This document shows, in pieces, positions 1 through 6,578 of a stretch of 14,657 nt of DNA. The translations under genes were made by a program, and so were the position numbers. The DNA is taken from NCBI GenBank assembly GCA_002395925.1, contig DGVM01000017.1:1-14657 (forward strand), in the 5' to 3' direction. The notes below the pieces were generated by a model. It saw nothing but the letters and a program-made list of their open reading frames with translations. It did not search any database and was not told the DNA's origin. Source of the DNA: Bacteroidales bacterium UBA4284 (GTDB taxonomy: Bacteria; Bacteroidota; Bacteroidia; Bacteroidales; UBA932). Every line of letters starts with the position of its first letter. Position 1 is the stretch's first letter.

Positions 1-355
1 CCTCGGTCTCCTTGAAGGAGCAGGTTTTCATCTTGGCTCCAATCTTGGGGGCGTAACCCGAGAAAGTTATATACAGGTTATTGAGTCCCAGGAACTTGGC
101 CAAACCCTTGGATTTGTATGTGACGGGAGCTGCAGATCCGTGCAGTGTGCGCTTTATGGGCATCCAGGATGCGTATCTGTACAGGCCCCTGAGTTCGTGG
201 CGGGGAGTGAACATCCTCTCGGAATAAACGGCACGGACCAGCGACGGATCCAGACATTCAGGGTCGGAGAGAGTCCAGCCACCATCGTCGAAAATCCGTC
301 CCGTCTTTACGTTCTGCAGGCGGTATTCTGTGGGCTTGAATTTCAGAAGTTGCAT
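1..355 (-). CDS. Cysteate synthase (PLP-dependent), N-terminal 118 residues; 3' end outside window
   Basis: Translation from the ATG at 355 reads leftward to the window edge without a stop. The visible part closely resembles Bacteroidales proteins annotated as cysteate synthase, a threonine-synthase-like fold-type II PLP enzyme: I recognise the stretches GWTL (residues 26-29), PVTYKSKGLAKFLGL (77-91), YITFSG (95-100) and TCSFKE (111-116). Lys115 in SFKE is the expected Schiff-base lysine. The family makes L-cysteate from O-phosphoserine and sulfite; in Bacteroidota, cysteate is the head-group precursor of capnine-type sulfonolipids. Full-length homologues are about 430 residues, so roughly a quarter is seen. 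Only 4 nt separate its start from the stop of the antiporter gene, so it should be co-transcribed and perhaps translationally coupled. A threonine-synthase role is the alternative, less likely because the motifs follow the cysteate synthase subgroup from memory. Confidence 0.85.
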   Translation of the reverse strand, partial: MQLLKFKPTEYRLQNVKTGRIFDDGGWTLSDPECLDPSLVRAVYSERMFTPRHELRGLYRYASWMPIKRTLHGSAAPVTYKSKGLAKFLGLNNLYITFSGYAPKIGAKMKTCSFKETE

Positions 356-359
356 TGTA

Positions 360-1319
360 TCAGAGATTTATAAAAAGCCAAACGTAGTATGCTATGAATG
401 TGGAAATAAAGATGGCTCCCTCCCAGCGGTCTATCTGGTCCTTCTTGAAAGTGTAGGAACTGAGCCAGACCATGACTACGCTCAACAGGAGCACAGCTAC
501 GTCAACAATCGAGATACCGGAGAAGGAGATGGGATTGACTGTTGCCGAGACACCAAGAATGAGAAGTATGTTAAAGATGTTGGACCCCAATATATTGCCA
601 AGGGCGAGTTGTCCTTTCTTGCGGGCTGCGGCGACTACGCAGGCTGCCAGTTCGGGAAGGGAAGTGCCGCCGGCAAGCAGCGTTATCGCGATGAACTTGT
701 CGCTGACGCCGAGTGCTCCGGCTATGCGCACGGCTGAATTGACGAACCAGCGTCCTCCGAATACCAGTCCTGCAAGACCGGCGAGAGTAAGCACTATGGC
801 GATGAACATAGTCCGTTCCCTGGCACTCCCGTCTTCTTGTGAAGAGCCGTCATCATTCTTGAAGCAGTAATATATGTAAATGGCGAAAAGCACAAGAAAC
901 ACAATCCCTTCCACTCTCGAAAGACCATCTGTCGCACCCCAGCCGAAAAGGGAGTGGCTCATGCCGCAGAATACCAGCAGGAAACTCACGAGGACGGTCA
1001 TGGGAATGTCGCGCATGCGGTTGTTCCGGGTAATTGCTATAGGCGCGAGAAGGGCGGTAACTCCAAGAATCAGCAGGGTATTGAAGATATTGGAACCTAT
1101 TACATTACCAACGGAGATATCGGAATTGCCGGCGATTGCTCCCGTGAGGCTCACGACCAGTTCGGGGCAGGAAGTTCCGAAACCTACGATGGTGAGACCG
1201 ATTACGAATTCGCTCACGCGAAGTTTGCGTGCGATTGCAGACGCTCCGTCCACGAGCCATTCAGCGCCGGAAATGATGAGGGCAAGTCCGAGAAGAAGTA
1301 AAAGTATATCAGTCAGCAT
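360..1319 (-). CDS. Calcium/sodium antiporter (CaCA family, YrbG-like)
   Basis: A 319-residue, very hydrophobic inner-membrane protein with the duplicated alpha-repeat architecture of the Ca2+/cation antiporter family. Repeat 1 holds GFGTSCPEL (residues 46-54) and GNVIGSNIFN (71-80); repeat 2 holds AGGTSLPEL (216-224) and GNILGSNIFN (241-250). The ion-binding acidic residues expected in each repeat are Glu53 and Glu223. A hydrophilic cytoplasmic loop (about residues 154-168, rich in Asp, Glu, Ser and Arg) separates the halves. Length equals that of E. coli YrbG (about 325). It probably exchanges Ca2+ for Na+ or H+. The start ATG lies inside the 3' end of rlmD (11-bp overlap) and the stop is 4 nt before the cysteate synthase start, so it is the middle gene of a three-gene transcript. 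Cation specificity cannot be read from sequence. Confidence 0.93.
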   Translation of the reverse strand: MLTDILLLLLGLALIISGAEWLVDGASAIARKLRVSEFVIGLTIVGFGTSCPELVVSLTGAIAGNSDISVGNVIGSNIFNTLLILGVTALLAPIAITRNNRMRDIPMTVLVSFLLVFCGMSHSLFGWGATDGLSRVEGIVFLVLFAIYIYYCFKNDDGSSQEDGSARERTMFIAIVLTLAGLAGLVFGGRWFVNSAVRIAGALGVSDKFIAITLLAGGTSLPELAACVVAAARKKGQLALGNILGSNIFNILLILGVSATVNPISFSGISIVDVAVLLLSVVMVWLSSYTFKKDQIDRWEGAIFISTFIAYYVWLFINL

Positions 1320-2751
1320 GACAATAATCGAGTTTACAGATATTTTCTACGTGCATCGTATGCGGGAACATGTCCACCGGCTGCACGGCGGTGATTTTGT
1401 ACCGCTCAGACATGGCGGCGATGTCCCTTGCCTGCGAAGCGGGATTGCAACTTACATACACAATGCGGCGCGGGCGGGCACGCAGAATGGTTTTAATAAC
1501 GTCAGGGTGCATGCCGGCGCGGGGCGGATCGACTATCATCACATCGGGCGAACCATGTTCCGCGATGAAAGAATCGGTCAGAATGTCTTTCATGTCTCCG
1601 GCAAAGAATTCACAGTTGCCGATGCCGTTGGCGCTGGCATTCTGCCGGGCGTCTTCGATGGCCTCGGGAACATATTCGATGCCGATGACTTTTGATGCGC
1701 CGGCGCTTACGAACTGTGCTATGGTGCCTGTGCCGGTATAGAGGTCGTAAACGGTTTCCGTCCCGGTGAGGCCGGCGAATTCGCGTGCCTTGCGATATAG
1801 TTCGAGGGCTTGCCCTGTATTGGTCTGATAGAAGGATTTGGGGCCAATCCGGAAACGCAGGTTCTCCATACGTTCATAAATCGCCTCCTGGCCGTGATAC
1901 AGAATGCATTCCTGGTCGGAGATGCTGTCGTTGCCTTTTGTGTTGATTACGTAATAAAGGGATGTAAGAGCGGGGAATCTTTCGCAGATCGCGTCCAGAA
2001 GTCCCTTTATGGCAGGGGAGTCCTCGCCAAAACACACTATCAGCATCACCTGGCCGTCAACTGCCGTACGCACGAACATGTTGCGCAGAAGCCCTTTATT
2101 TTCTCTTAAATCGTAGAAAGACAGACCGTTGCGTATTGCGTAATCCTTTATGAAAAGCCGGATCTCGTTGGTCGGTTCCCGCTGAAGATAGCAGCGGTCT
2201 ATATCGAGAACCTTGTCGAAAAACTTGCCGACATGAAATCCAAGCCCGCATTTCTGTTCCTCCGAAAGATTCTCAGGATCTTCGCCGGGGAGTATCCATC
2301 GTTTATTGGAAGCGCTGAATTCCAGCTTGTTACGGTATTCGATGGTCTTTTCGGAGCCTATGATGGGATTGAATTCCGGGACTTGCAGGTGGCCGATGCG
2401 GGTCAGCTGGTCATAGACCTGGCGCTGTTTTGCTGCAAGCTGGATAGCGTAGGGAAGAGGCTGCCAGCGACAGCCGCCGCAGATTCCAAAATGACTGCAG
2501 AATGGCTCCAGACGGTCAGCAGAAGGCTTTTTTATATTTACGATGCGCCCTTCAAGAAAACTCTTTTTCTTGCGGGTTATACGTACATCGACAACGTCAC
2601 CGGGCACGGCGAACTCGACAAAGAGAATCCTGCCGGCAGACTGCGGGTCGTCCTCGGGAAGGCGGACGTGCGAAATTGCCTTGCCCTCGGCGGCGATGTT
2701 TTCGATTACTACGTCGTTTACGACGATGTCAAGTTTTTTGTTTCTCGGCAT
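1309..2751 (-). CDS. rlmD: 23S rRNA (uracil-C5)-methyltransferase RlmD (RumA/TrmA family)
   Basis: A 480-residue SAM-dependent RNA m5U methyltransferase. An N-terminal TRAM-like OB domain (about 5-75) is followed by the iron-sulfur cysteines Cys85, Cys91 and Cys94 (C-x5-C-x2-C) with a probable fourth ligand Cys187. The catalytic domain has the SAM loop YDLYTGTGT (335-343), DPPRAG (408-413), the nucleophile Cys435 in VSCNP, and the FPHTMHVEN motif (462-470) with the general-base Glu. This matches RlmD, which methylates U1939 of E. coli 23S rRNA; a tRNA-specific or dual-site TrmA/RlmCD activity cannot be excluded by sequence. I chose ATG 2751 rather than the in-frame TTG at 2760, because that TTG forms part of the -7 promoter element at 2758-2765. 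It is the first gene of a transcript with the antiporter and cysteate synthase. Confidence 0.93.
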   Translation of the reverse strand: MPRNKKLDIVVNDVVIENIAAEGKAISHVRLPEDDPQSAGRILFVEFAVPGDVVDVRITRKKKSFLEGRIVNIKKPSADRLEPFCSHFGICGGCRWQPLPYAIQLAAKQRQVYDQLTRIGHLQVPEFNPIIGSEKTIEYRNKLEFSASNKRWILPGEDPENLSEEQKCGLGFHVGKFFDKVLDIDRCYLQREPTNEIRLFIKDYAIRNGLSFYDLRENKGLLRNMFVRTAVDGQVMLIVCFGEDSPAIKGLLDAICERFPALTSLYYVINTKGNDSISDQECILYHGQEAIYERMENLRFRIGPKSFYQTNTGQALELYRKAREFAGLTGTETVYDLYTGTGTIAQFVSAGASKVIGIEYVPEAIEDARQNASANGIGNCEFFAGDMKDILTDSFIAEHGSPDVMIVDPPRAGMHPDVIKTILRARPRRIVYVSCNPASQARDIAAMSERYKITAVQPVDMFPHTMHVENICKLDYCHAD

Positions 2752-2757
2752 AGCTGA

Positions 2758-2765
2758 CAAATATA
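2758..2765 (-). promoter_or_regulatory. Bacteroidota -7 promoter element (TATATTTG) for the rlmD operon
   Basis: On the minus strand TATATTTG is an exact match to TAnnTTTG. With the usual 3-4 nt from the final G to the transcript start, transcription would begin about 2754, only some 3 nt before the rlmD ATG, predicting a leaderless or nearly leaderless mRNA. No good -33 TTTG is visible at 19-21 nt spacing (the position reads TTAC), so the assignment rests on the -7 box and location. Confidence 0.6.
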
Positions 2766-2852
2766 CAAAAAATTCGGTCTTGTTCGTAAGTTATTTGAGG
2801 AGGGCAGTCTTCGATATATCCATATTAACATAATATAAATTGTATAACAAAA

Positions 2853-2865
2853 GCCACAAAGTGGC
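2853..2865. repeat. Short perfect inverted repeat in the divergent intergenic region
   Basis: GCCAC-AAA-GTGGC is a 5-bp stem with a 3-nt loop, a GC-rich spot in very AT-rich DNA between the divergent rlmD and lipoprotein promoters. On the minus strand it is followed by TTTTG, a weak terminator-like tail; nothing upstream on that strand needs terminating, so a protein-binding site is at least as likely. No partner protein can be named. Confidence 0.35.
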
Positions 2866-2889
2866 AAAATAGATTAAAATAGCTGCGAA

Positions 2890-2907
2890 ATAGTTACTTT
2901 TAACTAT
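2890..2907. repeat. Perfect 7-bp inverted repeat at the -33 region of the lipoprotein operon
   Basis: ATAGTTA-CTTT-TAACTAT is a perfect inverted repeat with a 4-nt centre. It ends at 2907, exactly where the -33 element would fall relative to the -7 box at 2929-2936, and no consensus TTTG is present there. The placement suggests an operator or activator site replacing a strong -33. AT-rich DNA yields such repeats by chance, so this is tentative. Confidence 0.4.
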
Positions 2908-2928
2908 ATGCTGATTAAGAAATAATTG

Positions 2929-2936
2929 TATATTTG
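2929..2936 (+). promoter_or_regulatory. Bacteroidota -7 promoter element (TATATTTG) for the lipoprotein/DUF5723 operon
   Basis: Exact TAnnTTTG match, predicting a start near 2940 and a leader of about 39 nt before the ATG at 2979. The -33 position (about 2905-2908) reads TATA and lacks TTTG. It is the only -7 match close to the gene. Confidence 0.6.
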
Positions 2937-2978
2937 CAACAATTAGGGACGAATTAATTTTAAACCAATCATACCTTT

Positions 2979-4013
2979 ATGAAAAAGTCATTCTTATTTG
3001 CTGCAGCTGCCGTATTATTTGCGGCAACGTCCTGCGAAATTTTCAAGAACTCTCTCAACGGACAGGAAGTCAAAGTTGATGAGACTGCCAACGTAACGTC
3101 CAAGGAGTTTGTCGGACTCAAGGGTATCCCTTCAGCTGCGCTCTCCTTTGACAAGAAGGACATCATCGAAATCGAGGCCGGCCAAATCACCGAGAATGTA
3201 AGCCTCGGTTCCACTTTTTCCAAGACCTTGGAAATCAAGGGTGAATCACTTCCCGAGATAGTAAAGCCCATGGAAGGCAGCGCAGAGAATGCAGGTATAG
3301 CCTTCACCGTCAAGAACCCTCTCGACAAACCCGTTCTCTTCGAGGCCAAGGTCAAGATTGACGATCTGTCGGAGGAAAAGCTCCCGGTGTTTGAGATCCC
3401 CGCCGCTTCTACCAAGACCGTTTTCATTGGCAAGAAAGACAAGGACATCCCCTGCACCGAAAAGCCTGACGAAGTATTTGCTCCCAGCATTCTCCAGAAC
3501 GATCGTATCGGCGGCAAATTCAATACTATCGATCTTTTTGAGTTCAAGGTATCCGAGGCTACCAAGGGAGCGGCACCTGCAGCTGCAAGCGGCGATTTCA
3601 CAATAAGCGCCAAGTACTGCTCCGCACTCGTCTTCCCCAAGGGCACTAAAATCACCATCCATCGTTCGTTCCACGATATGAACCTTAATCTCGACCGTCT
3701 CAGCGAGTACATGTTCGATAAATACGATGTGTATCTCACCATCACCAATCCCCTCCCCTTCGAGATTCAGGCTTCAGCCAAGAATGAAGACGGCATAACC
3801 GCTAACTCTCAGAATGCGGCAAAGGCAGGTACCCCCGAGAATCCCGTCAAGTCTTCCGTCGTATTGCGCGTCGAAGACAAGTCCGGCCTAAAGGTCAACC
3901 ACATCGAAAGCGCAGATCTCACCCTTGTGCTGACTTCCGCCAAGGACGGGGCAGAGCTCACGAGTTCATCACCCTTCGAGATTACTGTCGACAAGATAGT
4001 CAATGTCAAGTAA
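2979..4013 (+). CDS. Unrecognised lipoprotein, 344 aa, paired with a DUF5723-type outer-membrane protein
   Basis: I do not recognise a named family. The N-terminus is a clear lipoprotein signal: two lysines, a hydrophobic stretch (5-16) and a lipobox ending at Cys19 (Ala-Thr-Ser-Cys), so the mature protein should be lipid-anchored in the periplasm or outer membrane. The body looks all-beta and lacks catalytic motifs. Two similar segments, VKNPLDKPVLFEAKV (111-125) and ITNPLPFEIQASAK (255-268), share an aliphatic-x-NPL-x-(P)-hydrophobic pattern typical of beta-sandwich (Ig- or LEA-like) strands, suggesting a duplicated module of roughly 140 residues. The stop codon abuts the ATG of the next gene (TAAATG), so both are made together and the product may be an accessory lipoprotein of that barrel. 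The ATG at 2979 is the only start that gives the signal peptide. Confidence 0.8.
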   Translation: MKKSFLFAAAAVLFAATSCEIFKNSLNGQEVKVDETANVTSKEFVGLKGIPSAALSFDKKDIIEIEAGQITENVSLGSTFSKTLEIKGESLPEIVKPMEGSAENAGIAFTVKNPLDKPVLFEAKVKIDDLSEEKLPVFEIPAASTKTVFIGKKDKDIPCTEKPDEVFAPSILQNDRIGGKFNTIDLFEFKVSEATKGAAPAAASGDFTISAKYCSALVFPKGTKITIHRSFHDMNLNLDRLSEYMFDKYDVYLTITNPLPFEIQASAKNEDGITANSQNAAKAGTPENPVKSSVVLRVEDKSGLKVNHIESADLTLVLTSAKDGAELTSSSPFEITVDKIVNVK

Positions 4014-5387
4014 ATGAAAAGACTGTTTATATCCCTTGCCCTGGTAACCACCGCTGCTTTTTCCTCAGCGGTGGCCCAGGATTTAAAGACGGCTTATTTC
4101 CTCGACAATTACGTTTACGGTTACCGGCTCAACCCTGCGGCAGTCATTGAGGGAGACTCATATTTCTTCCTCAGCCTCGGAATCGGAAATGTAACCGTCG
4201 GAGTTGACAGCAATTTCCCGATGAGCTCCCTGATCGCACCCGCGAAAAGTGGTTCCGGCGTAGTTTTTCCGTTTGTAAACAACGAGTTCACCATGGATGA
4301 GGCACTTGCCGGGCTTCTGCCCGACAATCGGCTCAATTTTGGGCTCAACGAGAATCTCCTGGCATTCGGACGCCAAAACGAAAACAACCGCTGGAGCGTG
4401 GAACTCAATCTGAGGTCAAACATTGCCGCCAACGTCCCCCTCGACGGATTCAGATTCATCAAGCGCGGACTTACTTCCCTGGAGGAAGGAAACTTTGAAG
4501 GCACTTACAATTTCTCCGGACTGAATTTCGGTACTCAGACTTATTCTGAGGTCGCCTTCGGTTATTCGCAAAAAATCGGCGACCTCGTAACAGTCGGAGC
4601 CCGGATCAAGGGTCTCGTCGGTCTTGCGGGTGCCAATATGGATTGGGACCTCTCCGTCAAGCCCGGCTCAGTCAAGGACGTCAGCGCGGAAACCCATGCA
4701 TCCATACAGGCGGCATTGCCGTTCGGACTTAGCGATATTCCTTCTTACACCCAGGATGGCGGCAAGTATTATGATGCCGAAGAGCTTCTCCGCAATATAA
4801 GAGGCCTGGGCGAGAGCGGCATGGATTGGAAATCCCTCGGTCCCAAGTCAATTGCCGGCTGGGGACTTGCCGGAGACTTCGGTGTTACCCTCGAGCCTCT
4901 CGACGGACTGAGCATCAGCGCCTCCGTCACCGACCTGGGATTCATCTCATGGAACGGCGCATTCATTGGCGAGTGGGATTTCAAGGGCGAAGTTGACGGT
5001 GATGACTATTCCACGGCTCTTGCCATAAAGGCTACCGAAAAAGACCGCTACTCCAGCCCTCTCCTCTATACCATTCACGCAGGTACCAAGTACCGCATGC
5101 CTTTCTATGACGGACTTAGCGTGGGTCTTCTCGGAACTTTCCAGAAGAATTATTCAGAGGGCCGCTTTGGCATTGACTTCACTCCTTTCAAGCTCCTGAG
5201 CATTGCAGCCTCCGCTGCATACGGCACATACGGAGCCGACTTCGGAGCAGCACTCAATCTCAGGCTGCCCATATTCAATCTCCATGTAGGAGTGGACAAC
5301 CTGCTGGCCAACCCTCACCCCGAGACACACATTCCTCAGAAGGCTGTCTCTACGGTCATCAACGCCGGATTGTCTATCGTTATTTGA
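4014..5387 (+). CDS. DUF5723-type outer-membrane beta-barrel protein
   Basis: A 457-residue secreted protein. It starts with a type I signal peptide (hydrophobic residues about 5-20, likely cut after Ala-Val-Ala near residue 21). The mature N-terminus has the TAYFLDNYVYGYRLNPA segment (about 25-41) that I associate with Bacteroidota DUF5723 proteins, followed by many alternating amphipathic strands and a terminal strand ending in hydrophobic residues (INAGLSIVI), as expected of an outer-membrane barrel inserted by BAM. The overall look is FadL/PorP-like, but transport substrate and function are unknown. It abuts the upstream lipoprotein gene with no spacer, and its last 8 bp overlap the convergent acyltransferase gene. 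Family placement is from memory of the N-terminal motif. Confidence 0.8.
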   Translation: MKRLFISLALVTTAAFSSAVAQDLKTAYFLDNYVYGYRLNPAAVIEGDSYFFLSLGIGNVTVGVDSNFPMSSLIAPAKSGSGVVFPFVNNEFTMDEALAGLLPDNRLNFGLNENLLAFGRQNENNRWSVELNLRSNIAANVPLDGFRFIKRGLTSLEEGNFEGTYNFSGLNFGTQTYSEVAFGYSQKIGDLVTVGARIKGLVGLAGANMDWDLSVKPGSVKDVSAETHASIQAALPFGLSDIPSYTQDGGKYYDAEELLRNIRGLGESGMDWKSLGPKSIAGWGLAGDFGVTLEPLDGLSISASVTDLGFISWNGAFIGEWDFKGEVDGDDYSTALAIKATEKDRYSSPLLYTIHAGTKYRMPFYDGLSVGLLGTFQKNYSEGRFGIDFTPFKLLSIAASAAYGTYGADFGAALNLRLPIFNLHVGVDNLLANPHPETHIPQKAVSTVINAGLSIVI

Positions 5388-6522
5388 TTACGGACTCTAC
5401 GGGGTTCCCGTAGATATGCCAGAATATATCCCGGAGGGCGTCTCGATCGAGGCGCCTTTCGAGTTTCTGGAGCTTGTGCTCCGTATATTTACGGAACGCA
5501 TCAAGATCCTCGGGAAGGTATTTTACGCCAAGGAAGCGTGTCGTGCCGTTCATGAGGTCGTAGCCCATGTAATTGGTTTTCCACAGCTTGTAACCGCCGC
5601 GGATGCGTTCGTCGAGTATGCCGCGAAGATGCTGATAGCGGTCGTTTCCGTTCAGTGCCGCGGCCTCTGCGATTTCCTCACCCGTGAGGGGCTTTCCAAC
5701 GTTAAGGTGGATATGTCCTTTGTTCTGGCGTATGCCGGTAAGAATGCTGTGCAGGTCTTCCTTGGGCTTCTTTACGTAAGGTCCTTCACGGCTTATCAGG
5801 AGTTCCCTGGCCTTGCGGCTGTCGCACGGTTCGTATTCGTAGGATATGCTCATGGGAACTATGTTCAGCTCCCGGAAATTCTCTTCGAAGCCCCTTTCTC
5901 CGCTCATGTCGAACATTTTGAGAAGACCCTGCTCGGTTTTATCCAGACCGTTTTTGGCGCGTCCTTCTTTCTGGGCGACCCATATTGAGGAGGTGCCGGA
6001 CGTAATGGATAGGCGTATATACTTGGAAAGGGTATGGGAATTGAGGTACATCTGGCGGGCGCTGATTCCGCGGATGACCTTGATCATGCGGTTGGATTTC
6101 ATGAGGTCCTCCACCAAGCGGCTGGAGAGAAGGTTGCTGCCGACGCACAATTCGGCGAAAGGCAGTCCGGATGCGTGCATGGCGTAGAGGATGAGCGCGG
6201 GATCCAGTACGATGTCGCGGTGATTGGAGACTGCGAGGAACTTGCCGTCGATTCCGGACAGATTGTCCATGCCGCTGAAAGTGAAGCCCTCGGAGGTCCT
6301 GGCGAGAACGGCGTTGATGACGTCGATCATGACAATCGCCTGGAACTCATCAATGCTTCGCACGCTTCTCAGGGTCTGGGCAAGCGTATCGACACTGCTT
6401 TTCGGGAACAGGTACTTAGATATGATGGGGAGCATCGGATGGCGGGACACTCTGTCCAGCGCCTTAACTGCTTCTTCGTCACTATAGGGACGTATATCCT
6501 CAAATTCGGAAAGATCGCTCAT
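5380..6522 (-). CDS. Glycerolipid acyltransferase, PlsC-like (1-acyl-glycerol-3-phosphate acyltransferase family)
   Basis: A 380-residue protein with the LPLAT/PlsC catalytic core in the middle. The block I motif is SNHRDIVLDPALI (99-111), with His101 and Asp107 plus an intermediate Asp103. Block III appears as WVAQKEGRAKNG (181-192), and a Pro in VPMSISYEY (about 216-224) is the block IV equivalent. The family transfers acyl chains to lysophosphatidate or related hydroxyl or amine acceptors at the inner membrane. It is longer than E. coli PlsC (245), with N- and C-terminal extensions that I recall from the common Bacteroidales 1-acyl-sn-glycerol-3-phosphate acyltransferase group. The spacing H-x5-D (or H-x-D) departs from canonical H-x4-D. 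ATG 6522 is 22 nt below the predicted transcript start of its own promoter. Substrate is uncertain; an ornithine- or sulfonolipid acyl step is possible but unsupported. Confidence 0.82.
   Translation of the reverse strand: MSDLSEFEDIRPYSDEEAVKALDRVSRHPMLPIISKYLFPKSSVDTLAQTLRSVRSIDEFQAIVMIDVINAVLARTSEGFTFSGMDNLSGIDGKFLAVSNHRDIVLDPALILYAMHASGLPFAELCVGSNLLSSRLVEDLMKSNRMIKVIRGISARQMYLNSHTLSKYIRLSITSGTSSIWVAQKEGRAKNGLDKTEQGLLKMFDMSGERGFEENFRELNIVPMSISYEYEPCDSRKARELLISREGPYVKKPKEDLHSILTGIRQNKGHIHLNVGKPLTGEEIAEAAALNGNDRYQHLRGILDERIRGGYKLWKTNYMGYDLMNGTTRFLGVKYLPEDLDAFRKYTEHKLQKLERRLDRDALRDIFWHIYGNPVESVIK
5397..5413. terminator. Possible bidirectional terminator hairpin between overlapping convergent genes
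   Basis: CTACGGG-GTT-CCCGTAG is a perfect 7-bp stem with a 3-nt loop, starting 10 nt after the DUF5723 stop and lying within the last codons of the acyltransferase gene. There is no U-tract on the plus side, so a classical intrinsic terminator is not supported; it could still slow polymerase or protect the 3' end where the genes converge. Confidence 0.35.
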
Positions 6523-6547
6523 GGCTGATTACTTATGTGTGCAACCA

Positions 6548-6578
6548 CAAAATTACGAAATTATCTTCTGAATAGCAA
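6548..6578 (-). promoter_or_regulatory. Complete -33/-7 promoter for the acyltransferase gene
   Basis: On the minus strand TTG (6578-6576), exactly 20 nt, then TAATTTTG (6555-6548) fits the Bacteroidota consensus. The -33 box lies inside the last codons of queA, so the acyltransferase has its own promoter although queA lies only 38 nt upstream. Predicted start near 6544. Confidence 0.65.

Noticed and set aside
880..1695. A 271-codon open frame on the plus strand
   Set aside because: It is antisense to the antiporter and rlmD, both supported by motifs; composition is Arg/Ser/Pro rich as expected of a shadow frame.
2853..2865. GCCAC-AAA-GTGGC as an intrinsic terminator
   Set aside because: The stem is only 5 bp and it lies between divergent promoters where no transcript needs to end.
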